Of a stretch of DNA of 64,000 bases, positions 1-10,995 are shown one piece after another. Source of the DNA: Rosa chinensis (Eukaryota; Streptophyta; Magnoliopsida; Rosales; Rosaceae); contig NC_037090.1 of assembly GCF_002994745.2 (NCBI RefSeq), positions 22,580,001-22,644,000 of the forward strand, written 5' to 3'. The translations under genes were made by a program, and so were the position numbers. The notes under the pieces were generated by a model, which saw nothing but the letters and a program-made list of their open reading frames with translations, did no database searches and was not told the DNA's origin. The first letter of the stretch is position 1. Every line of letters starts with the position of its first letter.

Positions 1-285
1 AAGCCACACCTCCGTCGTCGAGAATCTCCTCTTCTACACTCTCCTCCCCAACCTCCTCTCCACTCTCCAGCGCTACCGCGTCCCTCACCAACTAGCTCCA
101 GGACCTCGACTTGTTGCTCAGATCCGCCGCGTCCCTCCATCGTTTTGTCGCATCTGGGTTCCGGGTCGGATAAAGAGAATCTCAGCTTCTTTATCCGGGA
201 CCTCTTCACTCGGCTGCAAATCGGGAGCATCGAGTTCAAGAAGAAGGCTCCAGAGTTTCTACTTCAGCTTCTTGAAGACGAAGAC
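1..285 (+). pseudogene. Degenerate ARM-repeat (VAC8-like) protein gene fragment
   Basis: Conceptual translation in mixed frames gives pieces such as LQDLDLLLRSAASLHRF and FFIRDLFTRLQIGSIEFKKK. These resemble the N-terminal helical part of plant ARM-repeat proteins with a DLDLLLRSA...RDLFTR...KKQAL pattern. The reading frame is broken: an in-frame TAG precedes LQDLD, a one-base shift is needed near position 167 (ggttccggg), and a TAG follows EDED at about 285. The window starts inside the fragment, so its 5' end is unseen. It is probably a relic copy, possibly carried by the Mutator-like element whose right end lies near 3240. The family call rests on remembered sequence patterns. Confidence 0.5.
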
Positions 286-884
286 TAGGCCACCTGCTCG
301 ACAAGGCCGTCGATGGGATTCAATCGGCAACTCTAAAAATGAATCCCTCACTGTCTTCTTCTCTATCTTCTACTTCTTCAGCTTTCGCCGGCTCCTGGTT
401 CTCCGGTGTGAAACGGTGTCAGCAGTTGTCGACGTATGAAGATTCGATCTGGAGGGTCAGCACAGGCGCAGGAGAAGCCGGGTCTGATCTAGTACAGTGG
501 GAATTTGGGTCGAACATCATTGGTCAAAGCGCCGGTGGTCTGGATAGAGGAACGACGACAGGAGAAGACGACGTGGTGGTCTTTGAGCATCGGGTTTGCA
601 GCTCAGCGACTGGTCTGGTACGAGTCTGAGTACGGATCAACCACTGGTTTGGAGACATTGGGTAAAAGATTGATGCTTTGAGCTCCATTTGCTACATATT
701 TTGCTCACTTGGGCCATTTTGGTGTTTCTGGGTCTCTAAATTCAGAGAGATTGCTTACTTGGGTCCCTTTAAACTTCTGTAGGGCTTGTTTCGATGATGA
801 TGTCAAGGAGGGGGGCAAAGTTTGCTTGCAATATGGCACTACCTATGATGGTATCTCTTTTACTTGGATTTCTCTATTCTATGT
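286..884. other. No gene recognised
   Basis: GC-moderate sequence continuing from the ARM-like relic. An open frame from ATG 339 to 629 has no recognisable domain and a composition typical of captured or 5'-UTR DNA. I see nothing that supports a functional gene. Confidence 0.4.
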
Positions 885-2752
885 TAATGCAGCTAAAATA
901 GCCTCACAATTTAACCCTGCAAAATGTAGTTGTTAGTATAGGATAAGCAGAGATCGTTCAATCCGAGGATTGTAGGGTACACCTACACAAAAAGGTCAAT
1001 TAACAAATAAAAGAATAAAATGGGGGGTTTTGAAATTTGGTTTATAATCTACTTAAAACAAAAACGAAACAAATAAAACTATATACAATGATCGACTTCC
1101 GTAACCTAGACCACTACCACTCGGAAATTACTAAGTGCAAAAATAGAAAATCCATTTCAACATGCTATAAAAATGTGTCCATCTTAAATGCCTAGATAAG
1201 AGTCTAAATGAAAAGTTGTCACAGTCCAATCCATTTATCTGATTCATTCTAATGTGGGCTTGGATCAGAAAAGTCTTTACCAAGCTTGGATCAGAAAAGT
1301 TTTTACCAAGCCCAATACTACTAATTTTCAAAAACACTTAGCGTAATTCTCTTAACTAGTAGTATTATCTGACCCTTGAATCAACTCACACGTGCAAATT
1401 AACCATTACACATAACAATTAACACGTAATTTCCAGAATCTTTTAACCATTGAAACATGGTTTTTACCACTTTTTAGAACTAATTGCTACTTGTTTGACT
1501 TAGCGCCTTAACAAATAACAATTACTCTTGACAAATTAAGCAAACACACAATAACACTTAACGTAATTCTAGCATGCAAACTTATTAACCTAACTCTGAA
1601 AATTACCTAAACACGTAAAATAGTACAAGATTGTAACATGCATCATCAAAGAATTCTCAAAATTAACTTAATAATAAACTGAAAATCTCAAAAATATTAA
1701 TAAAAATATTCTAAAAATTTCATGTCTCCAATTACACAACTCGCAAATCCAAACACACAAAACCGAAACAAAAATTGTAAGTAGAGTCATAGTTACAATT
1801 TGAAGTTTTCCTCAGTGGCTTAGCAACAAGGTGATGAACTCGTTTCTGTTATGGTGGTGGAGTGTCCTTGACTCAGCGCCTAGGAACTTCGTACATGTAT
1901 GGAAGGATGGTGGTCACGGTCTTGTAGGTGATAGAGATTTGAGGAGTGAATCACGCAAAGTTATGGAATAGTTTTTGGTCAGGAAGTGATAGGCCAGGAA
2001 GTGATACTCTTGGTGTTGAGAATTGCTGCTATTTATAGAGGGATCCTCCTCTCTTGTGATGCAATCATAGCCATTCATTTAGAGGTGATTTCTCCCCCAA
2101 TTTTCCTTGATTTCATTATGATAGAGTCTTGAATTTTCTGATCTCTTTTCCCCTTAATGACTGATGGTATATTTCTTGGATATCTCTAGAGTTAATCATG
2201 CAATGCTCCTCTTTTCCTTGAATAATGACCAGATACATCCCTTATTCCTCTCATTTGAATTGCACTAATTTCTTCTTCCAATGGTGTGCACATAATGAAC
2301 TCCTATAATCAAGAAAAATCAGAAATTAATTAGTGTCATAATCAATAGAAAATAAGATAATTAGGATAAATATTGAATAAAATCTCCCCTTTTATCTCCC
2401 TTTGAATTCCTCCTGATTTATGCAAGTCTTCTTATCCTTCAAGTTCCTTGATTTTCATCACTCAAGAGTTCTTAATGGGATTGACTCCTAAATTCTCTCT
2501 TTAAAACAAGAAAATCAGAAATAGGAAAGTTCAAATGAAGAAAGTTCCCTAAAACAAAAGAGGAAATACTTCCTAAAATGAAAGAGGAAAATTTCTAAAA
2601 TGACTTATCCATCATTTCTGCTGTTTTGCACCTCTTTTCTCCATTTCTGACCTAAAAATAGAAACTATGTTAGAGTTAGTAATTTTAAGAGAATAACTTA
2701 GCCAAATGAGGGAAAATACATATTAAAAATGTCACACTTTGTGCTCCTATCA
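885..2752 (-). mobile_element. Solo LTR of the 25-31 kb retrotransposon family
   Basis: This 1868-bp block matches the LTRs at 25378-27034 and 29798-31454 along its length, including the shared starts around atagcctcacaatttaac and ends around gtcacactttgtgct. It diverges by scattered substitutions and short indels, and contains an extra repeat near 1257-1310. It is flanked by a perfect 5-bp TSD TATGT (880-884 and 2753-2757) and no internal region is present, so it is a solo LTR left by unequal recombination. On the minus strand it runs TGATAGGAG...TTA, so the expected terminal CA has decayed. A CTATAAATAG promoter box lies at 2029-2038. It is clearly older than the 25-31 kb copy. Confidence 0.9.
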
Positions 2753-3400
2753 TATGTTCATGTTGTAGAAGTTCAAATCTGCTTGAGAGGGGTTGCTGTT
2801 TTTTGTATGAAATAAATGCAATCGATGTTTAAATCTTCTTTGAAGAAGATAGGGTCCAGTAGTAATTGAGGCTTGGTGTTGATTGTAATGGGATTGGTGG
2901 TTGGGCTCAGAGAAAGAGCTTGGTGGTGGTTATGGTGGTTTGGGTGTGAAGAAGAAGAAGGTAGAAAGTAAAAAAAAAAAAAGGGAATAAAAGAAATTAG
3001 AAGGGAGAAAAAGGAATAGAAAATAACATAGGGTTATATTGGACAATTTACAGGTTACATGGCATGCAAACTGCTGAGGTGGCGTGGCTTGGAGTGCCAC
3101 ATCAGCAACCCAACTTGACGAAATCGTAACGGCGAGGACCTATTAGACGGAAATTATGAACTCATGGACTTTTCAGATTAAATGAGAATGTCAGGGATTG
3201 AAACATAAAAAGGGTCAGAGTACAGGAACTAAACATAATTTAATCCATAATAGATTCATTAGACAAAGTGGACCTATTGGAGGGAAATTGATAGATCATG
3301 AAGTTTTTGGATGAAATTGGAATATTAAGAACTGAAATGATGTTAGAGGTAAAGAATAGGAACTAAACAGATTTTAGCCCAAAGAAATATTACAAAGCAA
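2753..3400. mobile_element. Right terminal regions of two related Mutator-like elements
   Basis: The stretch 3120-3246 has the character of the long inverted ends seen at 16621 and 18144 (cagggattgaa, ggaactaaacataattta). A second, similar end follows at about 3250-3385 (ggaactaaacagattttagccc). No matching left ends occur in the window, so the element or elements would begin before position 1 and include the ARM-like relic and the solo LTR. A 25-bp stretch near 2872 also recurs near 17616 inside the Mutator-like element at 16621. Boundaries are uncertain. Confidence 0.4.
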
Positions 3401-4936
3401 TCCTCTTGGGATCTTATACAAAACTTTATCAAAATTTACATATGGAATAACTCAAATAGGGAATTATGAAACCAAACACAATTATGGACAACATTTTGAC
3501 TAAAAGTTGCAAATTGATCTGCTATCATATTGGCCTCTAAGAAGATATGCCTAAAAGAAATATTTGAAACCTAAAGATGTTAAACCAACAACTCAACAAG
3601 TTATGAACTCTATTAGATATATAAAATGTTAACGTACAGCATCGGAGGCTCTAGTTAACGTTACAGAGAGAGAGAGAGAATGAGATACAAAAAGTATAGT
3701 AGTTCGTCTCCTGCTTTGGGGGAAATTACGTCTACTTGAAATGTTTGACTATATGGTGTTTGGGCCTTGCGGCCCAAGTTGATTATAAATACAAGTTATA
3801 ATGGGATCATGAGTAAGTGGAAAGGAGTCCTAAAAGAAATATTTGAAACTTGAAGATGTTGAACCAACAACTTGTGAACTCTATTAGACATATAAAAGAT
3901 CGATGCCCAAAAGGCAGCAGAGCGCCTTCTTCAATATGCGATCAATACAGGGCAGTATACCTATATTGATATTTCATGTGAAGTTGTAATTTGTAAGATT
4001 TTGGTAATTGATAGACATACAAGTTTGCTCAGCATGCAGAGCACCATATTCAAGTTTAGTCATAATGTGCCGTAAAAAAAAATAGTCATAATGATATTTC
4101 ATGGTGTCAAATATATCTTATCGGTGAGCTGTAACTTGTTATTAAGTTATAATTCCAACATTGCAAAGGTCATGAGTTCAATTCTCACTGACATATGTAA
4201 GGGTGGCGTGAGCTAAGGGTTTAAAAAGAAAAAGAAAAAATCTTATCGGTTTCTTGTTCTTTATTGTCTTAACTAAAAAAAATTTAAAGTTTAAGATGTC
4301 TTTGCCACAATTCAGAGCTAGAGTTTATATAGAAAACTAACTAACTAATTGTTAGTCTAGGATAGTTGTATCTCTCTTCTACAATGATGGTTGAGGTCTT
4401 AATTTTCGATCTTCTTTCCCAAGAATGAAGGGAAAAAACAAATAATTTCTCTACTAATTTATACTGTATTATAGTAGTATTCCACTTTCTTTTAGTTGAC
4501 GAGGTCCGATTTCGAAACTCTCTCCTTTTAGAAACTAGACAGCCACGATTTTGTTTGCCACTCATCCTACTTTACCTTAATTTTTGCTCCTTTACTAGTC
4601 TATGCATGGTTTCTACATAGACTATGTGTGAATGTGTTATATTCTCAGCTGGTCTACTTCTTCGGTATGGAAGAAAAAAAGAGAGGCCAATTTTTGGATG
4701 CAGAAGAAATGATGGGTTCAGGTGGTTCGAATTTACACCTTCGAATTGTAAAGCAGTAAGCCATGATTATATTCCACAATATACAGTAGTGGGGTGGAAG
4801 AGGCCTTTAGAATTTTGAGGGCCACTGATGATCCACTTTAGGTTTCTCACTTCACATTGGAGGACTTGTATTTTGTAAAGGAATCCAATGACTAGCAGTG
4901 CCTTGGCATTAGAGGATATGCATATTGCAAGCTTTT
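3401..4936. other. AT-rich intergenic DNA with a possible SINE remnant
   Basis: There is no coding signal; the open frames are short and mutually overlapping. A short (GA)n run lies at about 3667-3680. At about 4122-4225 a block has a tRNA-like B-box pattern (gagttcaattctcactgac) followed by a tail ending in an A-rich run, which is the layout of a tRNA-derived SINE. It is degenerate and was not confirmed. Confidence 0.3.
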
Positions 4937-5199
4937 CAATACTAGAAAAACTAGGGCTGGATTCGGCACTAAACCGATCCATTTTTCCCCAAACCACTGC
5001 CGAACCAACCTCTGTCGGTATCAAGATTTTCAAACCGCCGCCGATCCGACATAGTCGGTATACCGACTGTCGTCAAGCCAAGATTTCGGTTGGAATAGTT
5101 CGGTTTTGAGTGGATTTGCAGCCGGAGATTCATGTCTGAAATCTGATGATTTTGAGACTTTTTTTTTTTTCCTCCTCCACCGAGATTCATGATGTTGGA

Positions 5200-5415
5200 G
5201 ATGAGGATGATCAGTTGACGATGTTGATTTGATAATGGAAGATATGGTAATTACTAATTAGATGAGGATGATCTGATGATGAATCTGATGTTGATCTGAT
5301 GATGAATCTGATGTTGAATCTGATGATGATCTGATGATGAATCTGATGTTGATCTGATTAGATGAGGATGATCTGATGATGAATCTGATGATGATCTGAT
5401 GTTGATTTGATGGGG
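5200..5415. repeat. Degenerate GATGATCTGATG tandem repeat
   Basis: Imperfect tandem units built from gatgatctgatgatgaatctgatgttg recur across this block inside the hAT MITE. The open frames that read it as runs of S, D, H and I are simple-repeat artefacts. Confidence 0.85.
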
Positions 5416-5528
5416 ATCGTGGAGGAAAGGAAAAAAAACAAAAAAGATGAGAAGATGAAGCATAACTTGAGCAAAGCCACACGTCTGTGAAGAAGAAAAA
5501 GAACGTCAAAGAAGAAGATAGAAGAGAC

Positions 5529-5565
<37 letters not shown>

Positions 5566-5643
5566 AAAGTAGCTTTGTTTTGTTTACTATCATTTAAGAA
5601 ACTATAAATAGAAAGTTTGTACATAATATATTAAAAGCAGCTT

Positions 5644-5706
5644 TAGCTCAAGTGGTTGGGAGTTGGGTTGGTGTATAAGAGGTGAGGGGTTCGAAGCCCA
5701 CCTCTT
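5644..5706 (+). repeat. tRNA-like SINE head
   Basis: The sequence contains an A-box-like TAGCTCAAGTGG at 5646-5657 and a B-box-like GGTTCGAAGCCC at 5688-5699, spaced as in tRNA-derived RNA polymerase III promoters. It cannot be folded into a convincing functional tRNA by eye. It is best read as a tRNA-related SINE remnant inside the hAT MITE. Confidence 0.45.
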
Positions 5707-7357
5707 GCAAAGTTATATATATTTTGTATATAATTCGGTATGTATACGTGTATATGGTCGATACGGTATACAGACGATATGCAGTATCTCATACCGTAGC
5801 CGAGCCGAAATTCGGTAGGCCGAGTTTTCGGTCCAAATCGGTTAGGGCCGGTTCGAATTCCGATTGCTTCGGCCTAATTTGCCAGCCCTAAGAAAAACCC
5901 CCCATCACACACGGATGAGAATCCGTGTGAAATCGTAGTATTTCATACGGAAATCTGTGTGAAAACGTTATCAATCTGTGTGAATGCATTTGGTGGTCCC
6001 ACGACGTTTTCACACGGTACAATTGCTAATGCTACTTTCACACGGATTGATAAATCTGTGTGAATACATTTGGTGGTCCCACTAGTGGTGGAGCTGCTGT
6101 TGTCATATCCCATCCACTAATTATTATTTTGTATATATCAAAATAAATGGATTAAGATTATTCAAATTAGATTTTTTGTTTTTAAATTCCTCCTTTTAAT
6201 TTAAATTATAGTCATAATTGTTCTTCATGATTATTCATTTATTCTGCAGATCTTGAAGGAACTTCAACATATGGCCACCATTTTCCACTCTTACTTGCTC
6301 CTATAGTCCTGTATTGGCTCTCGTCACCAATGGCCCCCATTTTCCACTCTTACTCCCCGACCTCTTCCAAAACCCACCTCTAACAGAGGTCGATTACAAG
6401 AATATATCACAACTTCAAAGATAGATTTGAGAAAGATAGATCCCAACAATGAATATCAATCATTGAACCCATTCAAAGATAGATATGAGAAAGAGTCACA
6501 AGCCCTGAATTAACAATATTGGGGAAAATTTAACAACCAAGAAGGCAAATCAGAAATTTCATACAAAATTCAAATGAATAAGCACGTATAACCTGAATAG
6601 TCAATTTCTCAACATGGGTTTCACACCACAAATGGGTATTCTGCAATTACAAAAACACAAACTCCAAATATTAAAACTTTTTATCAAAATCACTAGTTAT
6701 GAACATTTGGTATCTTAATCAAATAACAATCATCAAGAATAAAAGGAGAGAAATCAGAAGAGATAGATCTGACACAGAGAACTTCAAAGAGAGAGATCTG
6801 AGAGAGAAGGGGGGGGGGGGGGGGGGGGGAGGGAGAGAGAGATTCTCTAATATGGTCGAAGTCTTCCGTATATGATGTAATTTGATGGAACTTGAATTTG
6901 CAAAAAAGCTTTTGAAATAAAATTCACACGGATATCCATGTGAAACCAAATATTTATCAGAAATAATGTGACAAATATGAATACGATTTTATGTAATTAA
7001 TTTTTTTTTATATTTTAAAATAAAATTCACACGGATTTTTGTGTGTCAATTTTAATTCATACGGTAATTCGTGTGAATTTCTGACACATATACAAGGTTT
7101 TCTGAAATGGAATTAAATTTTCACACGGATATCTGTGTATGAGCATAACTCATACTGAAATCCGTACACAGATATCCGTGTGAGATTTATACTGAAATCT
7201 GTGTGAATTTTTGCGGCCCCACTTTTAGAATATATTTCACATGGATGGTTGTGTGAATGTAGTTTTCACACAGATATCTGTGTGTATTGCAGTGTTTTTC
7301 ACACAGATTTACGTCTGTGTGAATATCTGTGTGCATTGGGGGATTTTTCTAGTAGTG

Positions 7358-7760
7358 AATTTCATGAACCAAATGGTACCATTTGCCTCCCCAAATGAGT
7401 CTCCACCACGACCACATTCAAGTAGGGCAGTAGCTACTGGTAAGCGCATTATATTTGTTTCCCCCATTAACATAGACATAAAAAGTTACGAGCATATATA
7501 CCTTTCATGCATGTATATATATGTATGCTCAGATTAGCGACCAAACATATATCATATATGTATGTGTAAAACCCCATGTTACGCCTCAACTTTTTGCTTT
7601 TGTCTTTTCTGACTAGTCACCACATCTATTTCTTTGTTTAACCAGATAGTCTAGATACTAAGGTTAGCAGTAAAATGCGGCTAAATTTGCTCATCAATAG
7701 CACTAGGTTAAAGATTTATCTCTGTGTATAAAAATATTCTTGGCCTCCTAGATTTGATTA
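7358..7760. other. AT-rich intergenic DNA
   Basis: There is no gene signal. The short frame at 7363-7440 ends at a GT (actactg|gtaagc) and could be a captured exon piece, but it matches nothing I recognise. Confidence 0.35.
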
Positions 7761-7767
7761 TTTTTTT

Positions 7768-8690
7768 TTAGTAATGCCACAAGGGCAAAATAATATATTC
7801 ATCACAAGCCAGAATAGGCCGTTACATACCCTTCCGCTGCTATTTATAGACAGACAAGAAGCTAGTGGTAGTACCCACAAGTGGTACATACATATAGTCC
7901 TACTCATTATATATTTAAATACATAGAGGTAGCGGATACCCTCTTTCGGTACTACTCCAGAGACGCTAGAGGTACATACGGTGTACAAAAGTGCATAAGT
8001 TCCTAAAAAGGAAATTATTGTAAATAGATAAACTAAAAACATAGAAATGGGCCTAGGGCAAAACACCCCAGCCCAAGAGGGCAACCCCAAGAGAGAGGAA
8101 GTCCAACTCGCGGCCCAGCAGGGAAGGGTGCTCTAAGCCTAACCCAAATACCATCACCCAACCAAAATCTGTGGACAGCTCGGTGCAGCGCCGCCGACCA
8201 CCATCATCCAGAACCTCGCCGCCGCTACCACCCCACGAAACCGCCCAGAACCACCAAGCCATGTCGTCCATCACGATCCGGCCAGACCCACCATAGCCAT
8301 GTGGCCACAGCAATCCATCCAAATCACCAAAGCCACGCCTCCACGACACGATCTGCTCTGACTCCTCCATAGCCACCGCCTTCTCCAGTTCTGGAAATCC
8401 CATGACGAAAACACCGCCGCAGGTCCTGGAAGCCCATGACAAACCCGCCGTATCTGTCCAGTTCGATCTCGAATAAAAAAAAGGCATCCGAATTCCACCT
8501 CCACCCATTCCGGCAAACCTGCAAGCCAAACCTCCCACACATGAAGCCACCGAGGCAATAGCAATCCCGCCCGGCAGCAAAGCCTCGCGGCTTCGGCGAG
8601 GTCAAACGGCCATCCTAGGCCAAGGCCGCCGCCGGATGAGAAAATTCTCAAGCTTGTGAAGCCTTCTTAGGGTTTTCTAAGAGAGAGAAA
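7768..8690 (-). mobile_element. Poly-A-tailed retroelement copy (GC-rich 5' part, AT-rich 3' tail)
   Basis: Read on the minus strand, the block starts with a GA-rich leader and a GC-rich region (8650-8090). It then has a 3' segment with tatttacaataatttcc and gtctataaatagcagcgg, and ends in a poly-A run (plus-strand poly-T at 7767-7775). The 3' segment (8050-7770) matches 58112-58388 on the plus strand, so the two loci are copies of one retroelement. The GC-rich frames on the minus strand (8053-8651) show no recognisable domain. This may be an internally deleted LINE; the 5' limit and TSD are unclear. Confidence 0.6.
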
Positions 8691-8939
8691 ACGTAGAGAG
8701 AGAATCATCCCTTTTTAAGTATGCATATATGCATTTCAGGCATAAGCAGACGATAGTAAATTTGAGAATAGCTATGGTAGGCATGTGCATATATAAACAA
8801 CGGTAACTAATGCAAGTTTTTCAATTATTGTTATCCTACGAGTTAAATTAATAGAAAATTACGTACTCACAAAGATTATTTTTTAATCTTTTAGAAAGAT
8901 TCATCAGATAAAGTCATAAAACGTCCTTAATAACAACAG

Positions 8940-9170
8940 ACTTGGAGTATGCCAGGTAAGCCAAGTTCGGCCGTCAGTAACATCCACAAACCTACACATG
9001 TTACTCTTACAGAGCAATCTGGACTCGATCTGCAGCCTAATCCTCCTTGAAAGAAAATAGCTCTCTCAGTGTTCCTAGGTATTTGTTGTCACACCAGAAG
9101 ATCAGTACTATCTCGATAGCATTCATCTTAAGATGTGACAACAAGCAAACATGAAACCTCTAATGATTTT
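8940..9170. repeat. Diverged duplicate of 15683-16160
   Basis: The segments share aacatccacaa.cctaca, ttacagag..caatctgga and the hairpin region, in the same order and orientation as at 15686-16160. Identity is moderate with indels. This is an old local duplication that contains the hairpin described separately. Confidence 0.6.
9081..9149 (+). ncRNA. Candidate hairpin RNA, copy 1
   Basis: The arm TTGTTGTCACACC..AAGATC pairs with GATCTTAAGATGTGACAACAA-like sequence downstream over roughly 30 bases, with a tiny loop near 9110-9115 (ctatctcgatag). The stem has a central mismatch patch (cagaag against cttaag). A second copy at 16057-16139 keeps the pairing while the sequence has changed. It could be a foldback MITE or a MIRNA-like locus. 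I do not recognise either arm as a known plant miRNA. Confidence 0.4.
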
Positions 9171-9338
9171 ATAGAAAATTACATATACGTGTCATTTTGA
9201 CAATTATATTAGTCATAAAATCACCTAAATTTTCTTGTACAAATAAGGCCACCTACATTCACAAATTATTTGATCCTTGCCAGTTTTACCCTTCTACCTA
9301 ATAAACCCAAGGTCCATCAGTCTTACATCGATCTGTGA

Positions 9339-9339
<1 letters not shown>

Positions 9340-9378
<39 letters not shown>
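9340..9378. repeat. (CT)n microsatellite
   Basis: A nearly pure CT dinucleotide run immediately precedes the RPT3-like fragment. It is in a position typical of a plant 5' UTR. Confidence 0.95.
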
Positions 9379-9383
<5 letters not shown>

Positions 9384-9403
9384 CAAATCTCAATTCAGTG
9401 TCA

Positions 9404-9562
9404 ATGGAGCCACCGGTATCACTGTCGTCTCTCAGATCGGACCCAGCCTTCACCAACTCAAACTTTAATCTTTATAGCCGCCTCAAGGAGCTTCAGCGCC
9501 AAAACGAGTTCATCGACATTAAAGACGAGCAGAAATACCTAAAGCGCGAGATGCTCTGGTAA
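9404..9562 (+). pseudogene. First-exon fragment of 26S proteasome ATPase RPT3
   Basis: From ATG 9404 the 52-residue frame contains LYSRLKELQRQNEFIDI followed by KDEQKYLKRE. This is the N-terminal coiled-coil of the 19S regulatory particle ATPase RPT3, which in plants reads FIDIQEEYVKDEQKNLKRE. Five residues (QEEYV) are deleted in frame. The frame stops at TAA 9560-9562, where the true gene would continue into the coiled coil; the tctggtaatct here may be a decayed exon-1 donor site. No later RPT3 exons (AAA domain) follow in the next several kilobases, so this is a truncated copy and not a functional subunit gene. The (CT)n leader suggests that 5' UTR was copied too. Confidence 0.75.
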
Positions 9563-10430
9563 TCTACAATGTAATCTATGCTCAATCCTTTTGATATTTT
9601 TGTTGAAATTGAATTACGGTTAGAGACTATGGTTTGAGCTAATTCTACACTCGATTCATAGTGTTTTTATTGTTTGAATGATGCGAATTGCTTCATATCA
9701 GATTTGAATGATGCGAATTGATTCATGTTACTTTAGAAATGGATTATCCTATATATTGTTCTATAATATATTTGAAATCAGAGCATGTATTGGAAAGTTG
9801 GGTTTCAAAATTGTTTGATTTGCATAGTGAGATTGATCGATCTGATGAAATTTTTGATTTGAAATTTGTATAGGTTGTTGCGAGAAAGGTGTTGAATCGG
9901 TGCGGCTATTTCTTAGTTTTTAGAAAACATAGAAAATATCAAAGTTGCAATTGGTAGCTGCTCCAGAACCACATGCTTTCCCAGTGGTCCATTTGCGTCA
10001 TGCATGATTTTAATAAGGGCGGATAACATGATTCATATGCCTCAGTTCTTATAGAAATTGATTAATGAAAAGTTCTATGTAGTTTATTGACTTTCCTACT
10101 TATATTGTGGGTTAGTTGGTCACTTACTCATTCTAAAATGCATAGATCTACCTATTTGCTTTATAAAACAGCAAAAGCCTTCAACATAACGAGAAAACCT
10201 ATGTTAGTATCTTTCAAGCTAATGTTGGTAGCTTTTCTGTTTCTATTTTGATTGATTTTAAGTCAATAACTCTCCACAATTGTTATAGTGACTTTTCAAC
10301 ATAGCAATAATAGCTTTTTATGCCTATGTTTGTACCTTTTTAAGTTTATGTTAGTACCTTTTTTATTTTCCTGATGGCAGTAACATTTTAATTTTGATTT
10401 TGATTGTATTCTTTACATTTCCATAGCTTT
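9563..10430. other. AT-rich intergenic DNA after the RPT3 relic
   Basis: A directly repeated phrase (tttgaatgatgcgaattg, near 9673 and 9704) is present. From about 10190 the sequence begins to show the gta-gctttt phrasing that grows into the minisatellite downstream. No gene is evident. Confidence 0.4.
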
Positions 10431-10439
10431 GTTAGTCTC

Positions 10440-10995
10440 TAAGAATAGTTCTGCGTGGTAGTAGTTTTTGTTTTGCTTGGTTATAGCTTTTGGTGTTGAT
10501 GAGAGTAACTTTTGGTGATGGTGAGAGTAGCTTTTGTTACTGGTGAGAGTAGCTTTCTGGTGTTGGTGACAATAGCGTCTGTTGCTGGTTAGAGTAGCTT
10601 TTGATGTTGGTGACAATAGTTTTTGTTGGTGAGGATAGTAGCTTTTGGTTTTGGAGAGCATAGGTTTTGTTGGTAACAGTAACTTTTGGTGTTAGTGACA
10701 GTAGTTTTTGTTGCCTCACTAGAGGTTTCCGAAAATCTGACCAGAGTAAATTTTGTTGGTAGTGACAGTAGCTTTTGTTACTGGTGACAGTAGCTTTTGT
10801 GACATCGCCGGAAATCTCACAAGCATAGCTTTTGTTGCTGGCGATAGTAGCTTTTGTGACCTCGCTGAAAATCTCACCAGCGTAGCTTTTGTTGCTAGTG
10901 ACAGTAGCTTTTATTTTGATTGCTAGTGATAGTAGCTTTTGTGACCTCGCCGGAGGTTACCGGAAATCTCATCACAGTAGTTTTTGTGGTCATCG
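10440..10995. repeat. Degenerate minisatellite, unit about 22-30 bp
   Basis: Variants of gttgctggtgacagtagctttt recur about twenty times across 550 bp. Later units are interspersed with a longer phrase (gtgacctcgccggaaatctc). The minus-strand frames that read as YSHQ/LLSPTP repeats are products of this array. No function is visible. Confidence 0.85.

Larger units (their letters stand above)
4952..5890. mobile_element. hAT-type MITE nested in the CACTA-like element
   Basis: The terminal inverted repeat TAGGGCTGG...CCAGCCCTA is flanked by an exact 8-bp TSD AGAAAAAC (4944-4951 and 5891-5898), the hAT hallmark. Near both ends are many copies of short motifs such as TCGGTA and CGGTTCG. It carries a GATGATCTGATG-type tandem repeat (about 5200-5415), a (GA)n run and a tRNA-like SINE head. 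It has no transposase. The element at 51755-52456 has the same terminus and a similar composition. Confidence 0.88.
4937..7357. mobile_element. Non-autonomous CACTA-like element
   Basis: The right end reads ...TTTTTCTAGTAGTG (rc CACTACTAGAAAAA), the usual end of plant CACTA elements. The left end CAATACTAGAAAAAC has one change in the CACTA box. Both inner flanks carry many direct and inverted copies of a motif like TTCACACGGATATCTGTGTG, typical of the subterminal repeats bound by CACTA transposases. No transposase is present. The left terminus is split by the hAT MITE at 4952-5890, and the original sequence reads across its TSD. A clear 3-bp TSD is not seen. Centre 6100-6900 is AT-rich with a poly-G run at 6811-6829. 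Confidence 0.75.

Noticed and set aside
5254..5624. Overlapping minus-strand frames rich in S, D, H and L
   Set aside because: They are readings of the GATGATCTGATG tandem repeat and a GA run, not coding sequence.
5644..5716. Functional tRNA gene
   Set aside because: A- and B-box-like motifs exist, but the arms do not make a convincing cloverleaf; treated as a SINE head.
8053..8651. Minus-strand frames of 175 and 126 codons
   Set aside because: GC-rich 5' region of a poly-A-tailed retroelement copy; no domain, and frames overlap each other without a clear winner.
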